Assembly (NCBI GenBank): GCA_050117475.1
Contig: JASFMR010000002.1
Location: 15,537-79,536, forward strand
DNA length: 64,000 bases
DNA from: Fodinibius sp050117475
Lineage (GTDB): Bacteria > Bacteroidota > Rhodothermia > Balneolales > Balneolaceae
Direction of reading: 5' to 3'
Made by a program: the position numbers and the translations under genes. This document shows, piece after piece, positions 45,858 to 54,997 of this stretch (the first letter of the stretch is position 1; each line of letters starts with the position of its first letter). Under the pieces are notes generated by a model. The model was not told the origin of the DNA and made no database searches. It saw nothing but the letters and a program-made list of their open reading frames with translations.

Positions 45858-45944
45858 CCCTGAATTTATTTCAGGGTCCAATGTGATAACCGTATTAAGT
45901 TGTAAAAACATGGTTGTTTACGGATGCCGAAACAAGTTTAGCAT
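45858..45944. repeat. REP-like inverted pair, copies 2 and 3
   Basis: CCCTGAA-TTTAT-TTCAGGG at 45858-45876 is a perfect 7-bp hairpin. ATGCCGAAACAAGTTTAGCAT at 45924-45944, minus its last base, has a related core in inverse orientation. They sit 47 nt apart between convergent genes, like the paired REP elements known from other bacteria, and may also end transcription. Confidence 0.45.
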
Positions 45945-45959
45945 GGGATTGACTATTTT

Positions 45960-46739
45960 CTACTTCCCGTAAATGTCATTAAGTACGCCGGCCAGCCGAA
46001 CCCCCGCTTTAAGCAGTTGGCGTTCCAGCATATCCCGATGTTGATATTCATATTTATATCCCAGTTCATGATTTTTGGGTATATCGTAAACCTCATCCCG
46101 CAGCTCCATGGATTCATAGGCCCAGTCCAAAACACTTGAGTCCTGCCATTTTTTAATCTGTTCCCGGCTGGGGTGATTAATGGCATCAGAGAATTCTGTG
46201 TAACTCAATTTGGTATCATCAATTATCTCACTATCCCATACACGGTGCAGGTTGCTGTCATGATAGAACCATTCTACCTCTATGTCATTGCCGCCCCGGT
46301 CTTTGCCGTTGCCTACATGCAAGGGTTGATGGATATCGCCCACCAAGTGAATCAGCATTTTTAACTTAATTTTTTGGTCTGATACAGGAAGATTTCCTGT
46401 TTTGAGATCGTTGATGATTGTCCGGATAGCTTTAATGACATCACCGTTTGGGTTTTTCTCAGTCTCGGCATACGATTGGCCGGTTGGGATGGTCACCCAG
46501 TGCCAGTCATGCGTGTAATCATACTTGGGATCTGATTTAATTCGATCCATCCATGTGCTGGCAATAGCCATCGATGTAGGTCCTAAAATCCGTTTCACGG
46601 CCTTTTTAGCGGAAGGGGTCAAGTACTCAGCGGCAATTTCTCCCACCACACGATGGCCCGTTTTTCCCCAACGGTGTGTTTTGTGACTTTTTGTTTTGGG
46701 AGAGAGGAATAGCAGGCAAGTCAGGAGCGTTAGTAGCAT
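45960..46739 (-). CDS. S1/P1-type zinc nuclease
   Basis: A 259-aa exported nuclease. The family trizinc site is visible: W24 and H29-type residues in HRWGKTGHRVVGEIA, the Asp of WMDRI, HDWHW, HLVGDIHQPLH, and GGNDIEVEWF followed by NLHRVWDSEI. It cleaves single-stranded DNA and RNA and removes 3' phosphates. The N-terminal hydrophobic leader is short (about 20 aa) and the usual A-W cleavage junction is not seen, so the exact mature end is unsure. It probably supplies nutrients or phosphate from nucleic acids, which fits with pafA elsewhere in the window. Confidence 0.9.
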   Translation of the reverse strand: MLLTLLTCLLFLSPKTKSHKTHRWGKTGHRVVGEIAAEYLTPSAKKAVKRILGPTSMAIASTWMDRIKSDPKYDYTHDWHWVTIPTGQSYAETEKNPNGDVIKAIRTIINDLKTGNLPVSDQKIKLKMLIHLVGDIHQPLHVGNGKDRGGNDIEVEWFYHDSNLHRVWDSEIIDDTKLSYTEFSDAINHPSREQIKKWQDSSVLDWAYESMELRDEVYDIPKNHELGYKYEYQHRDMLERQLLKAGVRLAGVLNDIYGK

Positions 46740-46843
46740 TTTAAAAATTAAGTTGGATGATAAGTTGAATCTGGGAAGAATATCCGTACTTTTTCGTAGA
46801 AAGGTAAATTCGGATTATACTTTTTATAATTTTATAACACTTC

Positions 46844-47224
46844 ATGTACGAATTGCTGAACATAGGCTTCTTTGCGTTCCATACCATCTTTATCCTTTTT
46901 AACCTATTCGGGTGGATGTGGAAGAAGACCCGCCGTTGGAACCTTGCCACACTCCTTCTAACAGCATTTTCATGGTTTGGGCTGGGGATTTGGTATGGAT
47001 TTGGTTACTGTCCCTGTACCGATTGGCATTGGATGGTACGCCGAAAGCTCGGCTATGTTGATATGCCCAATTCCTACATTGCATTTCTGGTAGAAAAGTT
47101 GACCGGCCTGCACTTCAAGGCTTCTGTTGTTGATGCATGGACGGCCATTTTGTTTTTTACTGCCTTGATTATTTCTTTTTATTTGAATTTCCGGAATTTC
47201 AAGCGAAAGCCTATTGCAACCTGA
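46844..47224 (+). CDS. DUF2784 membrane protein
   Basis: A 126-aa protein with three membrane helices. The conserved DUF2784 block is clear: FNLFGWMWKKTRRWNLATLLLTAFSW, then GIWYGFGYCPCTDWHW with the paired Cys. Function unknown. It is divergent from the S1/P1 nuclease gene, with 104 bp between them. Confidence 0.82.
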   Translation: MYELLNIGFFAFHTIFILFNLFGWMWKKTRRWNLATLLLTAFSWFGLGIWYGFGYCPCTDWHWMVRRKLGYVDMPNSYIAFLVEKLTGLHFKASVVDAWTAILFFTALIISFYLNFRNFKRKPIAT

Positions 47225-47363
47225 TAAATAAATGTTTCTTATTGAGATAATATTTGTCTCATATTAATATGTGATTGTAGTTCAAAAGAATTGCGGCTAT
47301 TTCAATACCTTATGTTGCGAAAAGGGGTATCACCGGTAAACAGTTAAATAAATCATCGGAATA

Positions 47364-48728
47364 ATGAAAAGGATCCTCATTTGCATTGGATTGTTATTTT
47401 TTCCCGTAGGCTATACCTGGGCTCAACAATCAATCGGTTTTTCAAATCCCCGGGGAATACAACAGTTGCTAAATTATCGATTGCCATCGTGGGGGTATTC
47501 GAAGTTGGTGCTTGATTTTAATTCGGGTGGACAGATAAATGACTATTCAGATAAGGCATCTACACCACAAGAGGCTCACAGGCAGCGCTTCAATTTCGAA
47601 GCGGATCCTTCTTACGACTTATATAAGGAATCGGAAAAGCAAATCCTCGCTCTCAATTCCATGGCAAGGTTCATTTACAGTCATGATAAGCGGGGAAATC
47701 AGCTCGCTGCCGATGATAAACTCAGTAACACAATTCACTCTAGCATTTCTCTTAGGGGGGATATGCGGGAATATGTGCATTCAAAAATATTTCTGTTGTT
47801 AAGTGAACAAGCTGATTTTAATTATACATACCATGCTGTGGAAACCAATGACAATTTATATCATTATGATCGTCATTTTAAATCGACTACTGAATTAGGT
47901 TTGGGATTCGGACGGGTTCGAAATGTGACTCCGGTCGTCCGGGCTATTCGTTTGAATGAGCGTTATAAAGCGATAAACGATAGTAAAAGACTTACTCCCC
48001 GGGAAATCCGGTTGGCTGCCGATCAATTTACCCGTTACCAGGGATATAAACGTCGCTACGATCGCCCCGAAAAATATTTTTGGCATGGAATGGATCGGGC
48101 AGTGAACAATAAGATCGGGGCGCTCAGCTCTTTTGATCTGTTTTATTTGACTGACGTCCTGGATGAAACCCTCGGTAGTCGCCTTGAAGGTTGGGATGTA
48201 ACAGCGGGAGGGTCGTTTGGTTTTATCAGTAGTATGGTTCGTGATGAATCTACAATTACCACTACAAATCGGTCATTGGATAATGTGAGACTGCCCGGTG
48301 CTTTTGCAGGGGCTAGGTGGTATAAGAATATTTCACTGAGGCATCAATTGAGTGTTACATTAGATGCCCGCAGAACCTATATGATAGATAGCAATGACAA
48401 GAAGTGGGGAACTGATATCACTGCCAGCTTTATGTGGTTGTGGAATGTGGCCGATCGGTATCTGCTAAAGACTCGATTAATGAATTATTCCAGTTTTGAT
48501 AAATTTGAAAATAATTTTTTGCGGGATCGGATTGGCTGGCAGAATAATGCTGTGCTAAGTAGCAATATTATCTATTTTATTGAAAATAAGGTGGCGCTTG
48601 ATGCCGGACTTTCCTACCAATTGACTTACCAGGGAGATTCTATTGACAATTTCGAGTTTGAACAGCGCACATCATCGCTGGTATTCAATGCCGGAATAAG
48701 ATATTACTTTAGCAGGAATCTTTATTAA
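47364..48728 (+). CDS. Predicted outer-membrane beta-barrel protein, family unknown
   Basis: A 454-aa protein with a signal peptide ending at TWAQQ. From residue 25 on it has alternating hydrophobic strands, many Tyr, Arg and Asp, and ends in RYYFSRNLY, a barrel-type C-terminus. The middle (about 190-260) is rich in Arg and Tyr and may be a soluble insertion. I recognise no domain. The gene has its own 140-bp leader and faces the DnaJ gene convergently. A role in surface structure or transport is inference only. Confidence 0.65.
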   Translation: MKRILICIGLLFFPVGYTWAQQSIGFSNPRGIQQLLNYRLPSWGYSKLVLDFNSGGQINDYSDKASTPQEAHRQRFNFEADPSYDLYKESEKQILALNSMARFIYSHDKRGNQLAADDKLSNTIHSSISLRGDMREYVHSKIFLLLSEQADFNYTYHAVETNDNLYHYDRHFKSTTELGLGFGRVRNVTPVVRAIRLNERYKAINDSKRLTPREIRLAADQFTRYQGYKRRYDRPEKYFWHGMDRAVNNKIGALSSFDLFYLTDVLDETLGSRLEGWDVTAGGSFGFISSMVRDESTITTTNRSLDNVRLPGAFAGARWYKNISLRHQLSVTLDARRTYMIDSNDKKWGTDITASFMWLWNVADRYLLKTRLMNYSSFDKFENNFLRDRIGWQNNAVLSSNIIYFIENKVALDAGLSYQLTYQGDSIDNFEFEQRTSSLVFNAGIRYYFSRNLY

Positions 48729-48784
48729 TCTAACCGCAGGTAGTAGGTTCAATGCGGCGGGTTATAAAAGTCCTGGAGAGTTCG

Positions 48785-49786
48785 TCAGTCCTGTTTCTCT
48801 GCAAGTTTTTTAAAAAGCTCTTGCTCCTCTTTGGAAAGTTTTTCGGGTACTTTTATCTGGATACGAACCAGAAAATCTCCTTTTTTAGATACATTTCGAA
48901 ACTCGGGCATGCCCATGCCTCCGAGGCGAAATAACTTGCCTCCCGAGGTTCCTGCTGGAATATTGATTTTGGCTTTCCCGCTGAGTGTCTTTACGACCGT
49001 TTCTCCACCAAGTACCGCAGTATAAAGATCGATGGGGTGATCATAATAAATATTATTGCCTTTTCGCTCATATCCCTCCGGCATCTGGATGCGAACTGTC
49101 AGGTAAAGGTCACCCCGCGGACCGGATGTTGCTTTAGAGCCGCCTTTGCCTTTTAGCTTGAGGCGCTGCCCGTCGGCAATACCCGCCGGTATCTTAACTT
49201 TCATTTTTTCATTCCCAACACGAATAGTTCGTGATGTGCCTTCGTAGGCTTCCTGCAATGAAATGGTGACTTCTGCTTTGATATTCTGCTTTAAATGGTT
49301 CTGGCGCTGGCCTTTACCGGTCCTGTACGTGCGTGTCTGTTGGCCCTGGGCCTGCCCAAAGGGCGCGCCTCCTCCCCCGAAAATGGTTTCGAAGAAGCTG
49401 GAGAATCCACCGCCGCGGCCACCTCTGGCACCCCCGCCGAACAAGTCATTAAAGTCAAAGCCGGTTTCATAACTCTGTTGGCCACCAAAACCACGTCCGC
49501 GAGCTTGTCGTGCATAGTCCGACCAATTGAAATCTTGAGCATTGCCGCCGGCACGCTGATACTGTTTCCAGTCTTTGCCAACTTTATCATAAAGCTTGCG
49601 TTTCTCAGGATCCTTGAGCACTTCATACGCTTCCCCTACCTCTTTGAATTTTTTTTCGGCAGACGGGTCGTCCGGATTTTTGTCCGGGTGATATTTAGCC
49701 GCCTTTTTACGGTATGCTTTCTTTATCTCATCTTGAGAAGCACCTTTACTGACGCCCAGTATGTCGTAATAATTTTTGTATTCCAT
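48785..49786 (-). CDS. cbpA: CbpA-type DnaJ co-chaperone
   Basis: A 333-aa class B J-protein. The J domain (1-70) has the HPD motif in KYHPDKNP, then a Gly/Phe-rich linker (about 75-170), unusually rich in Gly and Arg, then two C-terminal beta domains (180-330). The zinc finger of true DnaJ is missing, so it belongs with CbpA. It stimulates DnaK; no dnaK is in the window. It lies in the minus-strand run with HtrA and Hsp20, suggesting a shared stress function. Confidence 0.88.
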   Translation of the reverse strand: MEYKNYYDILGVSKGASQDEIKKAYRKKAAKYHPDKNPDDPSAEKKFKEVGEAYEVLKDPEKRKLYDKVGKDWKQYQRAGGNAQDFNWSDYARQARGRGFGGQQSYETGFDFNDLFGGGARGGRGGGFSSFFETIFGGGGAPFGQAQGQQTRTYRTGKGQRQNHLKQNIKAEVTISLQEAYEGTSRTIRVGNEKMKVKIPAGIADGQRLKLKGKGGSKATSGPRGDLYLTVRIQMPEGYERKGNNIYYDHPIDLYTAVLGGETVVKTLSGKAKINIPAGTSGGKLFRLGGMGMPEFRNVSKKGDFLVRIQIKVPEKLSKEEQELFKKLAEKQD

Positions 49787-49904
49787 AGTCTCATTTAGCC
49801 ACTACACAATGATTATTCTTCATGTTACAGGAAAAGCAAATAAAGTGCCACAGCCGAAAAGCTAACGTTTTGTCAATTATTGTTGAATTTCTCGTCAGCT
49901 TGTC

Positions 49905-49937
49905 ATAAAAAAAGCCTCCCGGAAGTCCGGAAGGCTT
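49905..49937 (-). terminator. Strong terminator after htrA
   Basis: On the minus strand AAGCCTTCCGG pairs with CCGGGAGGCTT (one G-T) over 11 bp around ACTT, followed by TTTTTTTA. Confidence 0.95.
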
Positions 49938-49969
49938 CATAATGGATATTGATATGTTATAAATCGGTA

Positions 49970-51490
49970 CTAGAGCTCGAAAGCAATAAATTGCTGTGCA
50001 TTTTGGCGATCGATGCGCAAGAGCACAACCGTGCCTTTCTTATTGCCGACATCATCCATAATAGCATTGAAATCAGAAACATTTTTTACAGGTTTTCGGT
50101 TTACTTCCGTAATAACATCGCCTTCTCTTAGCCCCTGCTGGTAGGCATTACTGCCGCGGGAAATGTCGGTTACAACTACCCCTTTCTGGTTGGAGTCCAG
50201 TTCAAGTTTTTGGGCAATATCCGGGGTTAGCGTTTGAACATTAAAACCAATGTTTTTGCCCATTTCTCTGTTTTGCTGCTGATTTTGATTCATGGCAAGG
50301 TTACTGGGTAATTCACCAAGTGTAACCGTTATTTCCTTTCGGTCCCCGTCGCGATTGATTTCCAGTTTGGCTTTTGACCCGGGAGTAGAAGTGGCAATTT
50401 GGGTTCGGAAAGATTCCCAGCTTTGGATGGGCTGCCCGTCAAGGGTCAAAATAACATCCCCGTCTTTTAGGCCGGCTTTTTCGGCAGGGCCGTCAGGTTC
50501 AACTCCTCCTACAATAACACCTTCGGCCTTGTCAAGTCCAAGAGCTTTTGCCATAGTAGCATCTACAGCGCTTCCCGTAATGCCAAGATAGGCCCGAATC
50601 ACACGTCCGTTTTTGATGATGGATTTCATTACCCGTTTAGCAATATCGACGGGCACGGCAAATCCAATACCTTCATTACCGCCGGATTGGGAGGCAATTG
50701 CCGAGTTGATTCCCACCAGTTCTCCGTCCATATTTACCATAGCGCCGCCGGAGTTACCCGGGTTAATAGCGGCATCCGTTTGAATAAAATTCTCATAGCC
50801 GGCTTGATTACGCAAAATACCGATTGAACGACCTTTGGCAGAGACGATGCCCATGGTAACGGTTTGTGCCAAATTATCCTGAAGCGGGCTGCCGATAGCC
50901 ATCACCAGTTCTCCGACGCGAAGCTTCTCGCTGCTTCCGAGTTTTATTACATTTTTATCGGTAATATTTTTGTCATCAATTTTAATAACAGCAATATCGG
51001 TGCGTGGATCAGTACCGATAACTTTGGCATCGAATTTTTGATGATTATAAAGTTGAACTTCTACTTGGTCGGCATCTTCGACCACGTGGTTGTTCGTCAG
51101 GATATAACCGTCTTGTGAAACGATAACTCCTGATCCCAGGCCTTGTCGCTTAAATTCCTGTGGTTGTTCGGGTTGCCCAAAAAAGCGAGCCAGTGGATTT
51201 TCTCTGGCTTCTACGGTTTGAGTAACGGTGACAGTTACAACAGCCGGTTTAGACTGTTCCGCAATGCTGACAAAAGCGTCATTAAGCTCTTTAATTGTAG
51301 GGGATGGTCTCTCACTGGCGGTTTCCGTAGCCTTCTCTTTAACCTTCGTAACGGTATCAGAGTTGTTGGTGGAAAATTTCGGAAGCGGAACTACCGATGC
51401 TTCGTTTGATTTGACATCGTAAGTGTAAAATCCAACGAGTAATATCGCAACGACGGCCCAAAGTACATGAGTTGATCGAATACGTTTCAT
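49970..51490 (-). CDS. degP: HtrA/DegP-family serine protease, Do type
   Basis: A 506-aa periplasmic protease-chaperone with an N-terminal signal anchor (about 9-26). The catalytic triad is His135 (TNNHVVED), Asp165 (TDIAVIKI) and Ser247 (GNSGGAMV). Two PDZ domains follow, the first about 300-390 and the second about 415-500. This is the usual DegP/DegQ layout. The purine-rich site CGGAG lies just before the ATG. It recognises and cleaves unfolded envelope proteins. Confidence 0.94.
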   Translation of the reverse strand: MKRIRSTHVLWAVVAILLVGFYTYDVKSNEASVVPLPKFSTNNSDTVTKVKEKATETASERPSPTIKELNDAFVSIAEQSKPAVVTVTVTQTVEARENPLARFFGQPEQPQEFKRQGLGSGVIVSQDGYILTNNHVVEDADQVEVQLYNHQKFDAKVIGTDPRTDIAVIKIDDKNITDKNVIKLGSSEKLRVGELVMAIGSPLQDNLAQTVTMGIVSAKGRSIGILRNQAGYENFIQTDAAINPGNSGGAMVNMDGELVGINSAIASQSGGNEGIGFAVPVDIAKRVMKSIIKNGRVIRAYLGITGSAVDATMAKALGLDKAEGVIVGGVEPDGPAEKAGLKDGDVILTLDGQPIQSWESFRTQIATSTPGSKAKLEINRDGDRKEITVTLGELPSNLAMNQNQQQNREMGKNIGFNVQTLTPDIAQKLELDSNQKGVVVTDISRGSNAYQQGLREGDVITEVNRKPVKNVSDFNAIMDDVGNKKGTVVLLRIDRQNAQQFIAFEL

Positions 51491-51596
51491 GATTAACTCC
51501 GTTTAAATAAGATTAATAATGTTTGAATTTTCTGACAGTACATTAAACAACTCGGAACTGGAAATTATTGTACAGTAAACAAAATAATAACAGAAA

Positions 51597-51634
51597 CAGA
51601 AAACGGGAGTCGCTGTTCATAGCAACTCCCGTTT
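51597..51634 (-). terminator. Terminator after hsp20
   Basis: AAACGGGAGT 51601-51610 pairs with ACTCCCGTTT 51625-51634, with inner GCT/AGC pairing. The minus strand continues TTCTGTTTCTG, a weak T run. Confidence 0.75.
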
Positions 51635-51665
51635 GAGTTTAACAATCAGATCAATGGTGTGATCG

Positions 51666-52094
51666 TTATTTGATTTCGATTTGTTTTTTAACTTTTTCTT
51701 CGCTTTTATCGATTGTGATATTCAGCAGTCCATCTTCATATTTCGCTTGAATGCTGGTTTCATCTACATTATCGGGAAGCTGGAATGAACGATTGAATGA
51801 CCCGTATTTGGTTTCTACGCGGTGGAATTTTTTTCCTTCCTCTTCATTTTCAAAGCTGCGTTCACCGCTGATGGATAATCGACTATTTTCCAGACTGATA
51901 TCTATGTCGTCTTTTTTCATCCCGGGAAGTTCAGCTGAAATCAGAAACTGTGTGTCGGTTTCCGAGATATCAATATTTGGTACAAAATTATCTCGACGGG
52001 CTGAAACGGCATCATTGAAAAATTCATCCATAATATCGGAGAATCGCTTCGACATGAAATCTGAGTCTGGTCGGTTATATCGCATGAGTGTCAT
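51666..52094 (-). CDS. Hsp20/alpha-crystallin small heat-shock protein
   Basis: A 142-aa ATP-independent holdase. The alpha-crystallin domain spans about 38-130 with ISAELPGMKKDDIDI, the LSISGER strand and the family AxxxxGLL motif as AKYEDGLLNI. The C-terminus carries IEI in place of the I-x-I anchor. It starts at 52094, with a second Met three residues later. Likely heat-induced, though no sigma32 or CIRCE element is evident upstream. Confidence 0.92.
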   Translation of the reverse strand: MTLMRYNRPDSDFMSKRFSDIMDEFFNDAVSARRDNFVPNIDISETDTQFLISAELPGMKKDDIDISLENSRLSISGERSFENEEEGKKFHRVETKYGSFNRSFQLPDNVDETSIQAKYEDGLLNITIDKSEEKVKKQIEIK

Positions 52095-52280
52095 AATGAG
52101 TTCCTCGTGAATTTTTATTAGAAATTAATTATTTGGACAAACTCACTTTTAAATGAAGCAACACGTATGCCAAGGAGGGCTGAGAGCCTGAATACTGACA
52201 TTCAGCCAATGTTGATATGAGCTTTTTTCATGAAGGTTAAAAAAGCCGAAAAAAATGTCATTTACCGGCTGGTCAAACCG

Positions 52281-52294
52281 TCAGTATATACTGA
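52281..52294. promoter_or_regulatory. 14-bp perfect palindrome upstream of hsp20
   Basis: TCAGTATATACTGA, fully symmetric, 187 bp before the hsp20 start and 53 bp past the aro gene stop. It may bind a dimeric regulator; a T-rich stretch follows on the minus strand. Confidence 0.25.
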
Positions 52295-52347
52295 AAAAAA
52301 GGCGGAACCGAAGAAGGAGAAATAGTTTCAGGTCCACTCACTTCTCC

Positions 52348-53730
52348 TTACTTATAACTCTCGTTCCACTCTTTTGCTATTAGAAAGGCCATTTGCAGGC
52401 TTTGTTGATAGTTAAGTCGCGGATCGCAGTACGTTTTGTAATTCTTATGCAATTCGGCTTCCCGAAGCCCTTCAGCACCTCCGACACATTCTGTAACATT
52501 ATCTCCCGTAAGTTCAAGGTGTACCCCTCCAAGGTAACTCCCTTGATTGCGGTGGATCGCAAATGTCTGACGAATTTCAGTAATAATATCGTCAAAATTA
52601 CGGGTTTTAATGTTGTCGTCGGTCGCAAAGGTATTTCCGTGCATAGGGTCACAGCTCCATACGACCGGCATGCCTTCCTTTTTTATTTGGCGGATGAGTT
52701 TTGGCAGTCCTTTTTCCACTTCATCTTTACCAAAACGAGTGATGAGAACAATTTTACCCTGTTCGTGGATGGGGTTGAGCCGCTCGATCAGCTTCATCAA
52801 ATGATCAAGATCATAGTCAGGGCCGACTTTAATCCCAATCGGATTCCGGATTCCCCGGAGGTATTCTACATGAGCACCTCCCAGGTCACGGGTTCGATTC
52901 CCCAACCATACCAGGTGCGTGCTTAGATTATACCAACCCTGACGGCGCGGTACCCGTTGGGTTTGGGCCGAGTCGTAATAAAGGTTAAGTCCTTCGTGTG
53001 AAGTATAGATATTGATCTTCTGAAGGGTATTGAACTCGTTGGGAGTGATGGTTTCCATAAAGTTTACAGCCTTCTGGATGGAGTTCACCATTGCCTCATA
53101 CTCTTTGTAGTATTCATTTTCTTTCATGAATTCCAACTCCCAGTATTCGGGATGGTGTAAATCCGCAAACCCTTCGTCCGACAGTGCCCGCAAGAAATTG
53201 AGCGTAAGCCCTGCTTTGTGATAACCGGTAATCAATCTCTGGGGATCCGGAGTCCTGGCTTCAAGGGTAGGCGTAATACTGTTTATCAGGTCCCCCCGAT
53301 AGTTAGGAATTTTTTCCCCACCGACGATTTCATAGTCACGGGATCGCGGTTTGGCATACTGACCGGCGATACGCCCCACCCGAACCACGGATGTCTCCAT
53401 TTCATGGATGAGTATGAAACTCATCTGCAGTAGTACTTTCAGAAGGTTAACAATTTTTGGGGATTTGCAATCGGCAAAGCTTTCTGCGCAATCTCCGCCC
53501 TGTAGTAGGAAGCTGTTACCGGCGGCAACATTAGCCAGCTTCTTTTTCAAGGCCTCTACTTCCCAGGATGTAATTAGGGGAGGGCTCTTTCTAAGATCTT
53601 GATAGGCCTGTTTCAGTTCTTCTTCATCCGGATACGTCGGCAATTGTTTGACCGGGAATTTTTTCCAGGAATCCGGGGACCAATCTTTGGGATTTGCAAT
53701 TTCAGGAGCCACTGCTTGTTCTGAAAACAT
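52348..53730 (-). CDS. Class II DAHP synthase
   Basis: A 460-aa enzyme joining phosphoenolpyruvate and erythrose 4-phosphate, the first step of the shikimate pathway. Class II (plant/AroG-type) marks are LQGGDCAESF (metal Cys), RVGRIAGQYAKPRS, EGLNLYYDS, VWSCDPMHGNT (His), GVHLELTGDNVTECVGG (Glu) and TYCDPRLN (Asp). Length is typical. It is upstream of hsp20 on the same strand but separated by 250 bp. Confidence 0.95.
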   Translation of the reverse strand: MFSEQAVAPEIANPKDWSPDSWKKFPVKQLPTYPDEEELKQAYQDLRKSPPLITSWEVEALKKKLANVAAGNSFLLQGGDCAESFADCKSPKIVNLLKVLLQMSFILIHEMETSVVRVGRIAGQYAKPRSRDYEIVGGEKIPNYRGDLINSITPTLEARTPDPQRLITGYHKAGLTLNFLRALSDEGFADLHHPEYWELEFMKENEYYKEYEAMVNSIQKAVNFMETITPNEFNTLQKINIYTSHEGLNLYYDSAQTQRVPRRQGWYNLSTHLVWLGNRTRDLGGAHVEYLRGIRNPIGIKVGPDYDLDHLMKLIERLNPIHEQGKIVLITRFGKDEVEKGLPKLIRQIKKEGMPVVWSCDPMHGNTFATDDNIKTRNFDDIITEIRQTFAIHRNQGSYLGGVHLELTGDNVTECVGGAEGLREAELHKNYKTYCDPRLNYQQSLQMAFLIAKEWNESYK

Positions 53731-53856
53731 TATTCAAATAATTACTTCATACGTTAAATAAGCCCTAAGATTACCGAATAAAAAGCACAGGAGCAATTTT
53801 CAGGAGGTTTTTAACATATAAAGTCATGATATTATTTTGAATCAGAGAAGTGAGCT

Positions 53857-54903
53857 TTAACTTACAGGGTCTACGACAAAGATGCCTTGTTTATTTATAT
53901 AACCGTATTTTTGGCCCAGCCTAACCAATGCCAAACGTCCTTGGAAGTTCCAAGCTTGGTCATATACCGGGTCAGCAACAATATTTCCGTGTGTATCAAT
54001 AAAACCATATTTCCCGTCCATCTCTACGCGTGCCAGCCCTTCATGAAATCCGAAGGCTTTATCGTATTTGGGTTTGACAATGAACTGCCCACGCCGGTTT
54101 ATATAACCGTATTTCTTCTTTTCCAGATTCGAATTGTCCCGAGGCATGGCAACGACAGCTTTCCCTTCTGAAAAAGGTTCGGCCTCCAGGAATTTTGAGC
54201 GTATGATTTCCGCTCCGTTTTTATTGATATATCCCCACTGTTTAAACCCAAGCTGAACAGGAGCCAAACCCTCAGAAAATGATTTTGCTTGTGGATATTG
54301 TGGCTTGATGACCATGTTGCCATCAGTGTCGATATATCCCCATTCATCATGTTCGGATGTTTGAACCAAGGCCAGGCCTTCCTTGAAATTTTTAGCATGA
54401 CGAAACCGGGGAGCAATAACATACTGGCCATCCCGGCTAATATATCCCCACTTTTTATTTTTCCGTTCTTGTATAGCGGCCAGACTATTAGTGAAGGGAT
54501 AAGCCTGGTAGAACTTGGGCTTAATTTTATAGTCTCCCGACTTGTCGATATACCCATACAGGCCATTTTCTCTGACTAAGGCAAGGCCTTCATGGAACGA
54601 CTTAGCATAATCGAATCTCGGATCGATCACAATTTTCCCGCTGCGGTTGATATAGCCAATTTTGCCAAAGAAATTTACCGCTGCAAGTCCTTCTGAGAAT
54701 TGATAAGGCCACACCGGGCTATTCAAAAACCGGAATTTCGCAGATATCTTTTTATCCAGGTTGGTGTCCAGGAATCCAACCTCGTTATTCTCCACAAAAG
54801 GATACAGGTAATTCTCGTTTGAAGAAGTGGGTTCGCTTGCCTTGCAGGAATAAAGAATAAAACCCAGAATCGCTACAAATACTCCTCTAAATAGATTTCT
54901 CAT
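53857..54903 (-). CDS. WG-repeat lipoprotein
   Basis: A 348-aa lipoprotein (lipobox LYSC near residue 18 from this start) built of at least eight WG/YG repeats of about 35 residues, each with a G-Y-I-(D/N/S)-x-x-G core and an FSEGLA-type second half. Such repeats form a beta-rich surface of unknown function, possibly binding peptidoglycan or proteins. The ATG at 54903 is chosen because it places a proper lipoprotein signal at the N-terminus; an in-frame start at 54960 would add 19 residues ahead of it. Confidence 0.82.
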   Translation of the reverse strand: MRNLFRGVFVAILGFILYSCKASEPTSSNENYLYPFVENNEVGFLDTNLDKKISAKFRFLNSPVWPYQFSEGLAAVNFFGKIGYINRSGKIVIDPRFDYAKSFHEGLALVRENGLYGYIDKSGDYKIKPKFYQAYPFTNSLAAIQERKNKKWGYISRDGQYVIAPRFRHAKNFKEGLALVQTSEHDEWGYIDTDGNMVIKPQYPQAKSFSEGLAPVQLGFKQWGYINKNGAEIIRSKFLEAEPFSEGKAVVAMPRDNSNLEKKKYGYINRRGQFIVKPKYDKAFGFHEGLARVEMDGKYGFIDTHGNIVADPVYDQAWNFQGRLALVRLGQKYGYINKQGIFVVDPVS

Positions 54904-54997
54904 GATGGTATGTATTTGATATTGATTAATAAACTTAATTGACATCCACGAAGAATTCAAAAAGTTTATATCCTGAATATCGTCAGATGTTCCGGAA

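Noticed and set aside
52171..52192. GGCTGAGAGCCTGA resembling part of a TPP riboswitch
   Set aside because: The second TPP helix and its conserved core are missing, and no thiamine gene lies downstream on that strand.
52889..52903. Sequence CGGGTTCGATTCCCC resembling the T arm of a tRNA
   Set aside because: It lies inside the class II DAHP synthase coding region and no acceptor, D or anticodon stem can be built around it.
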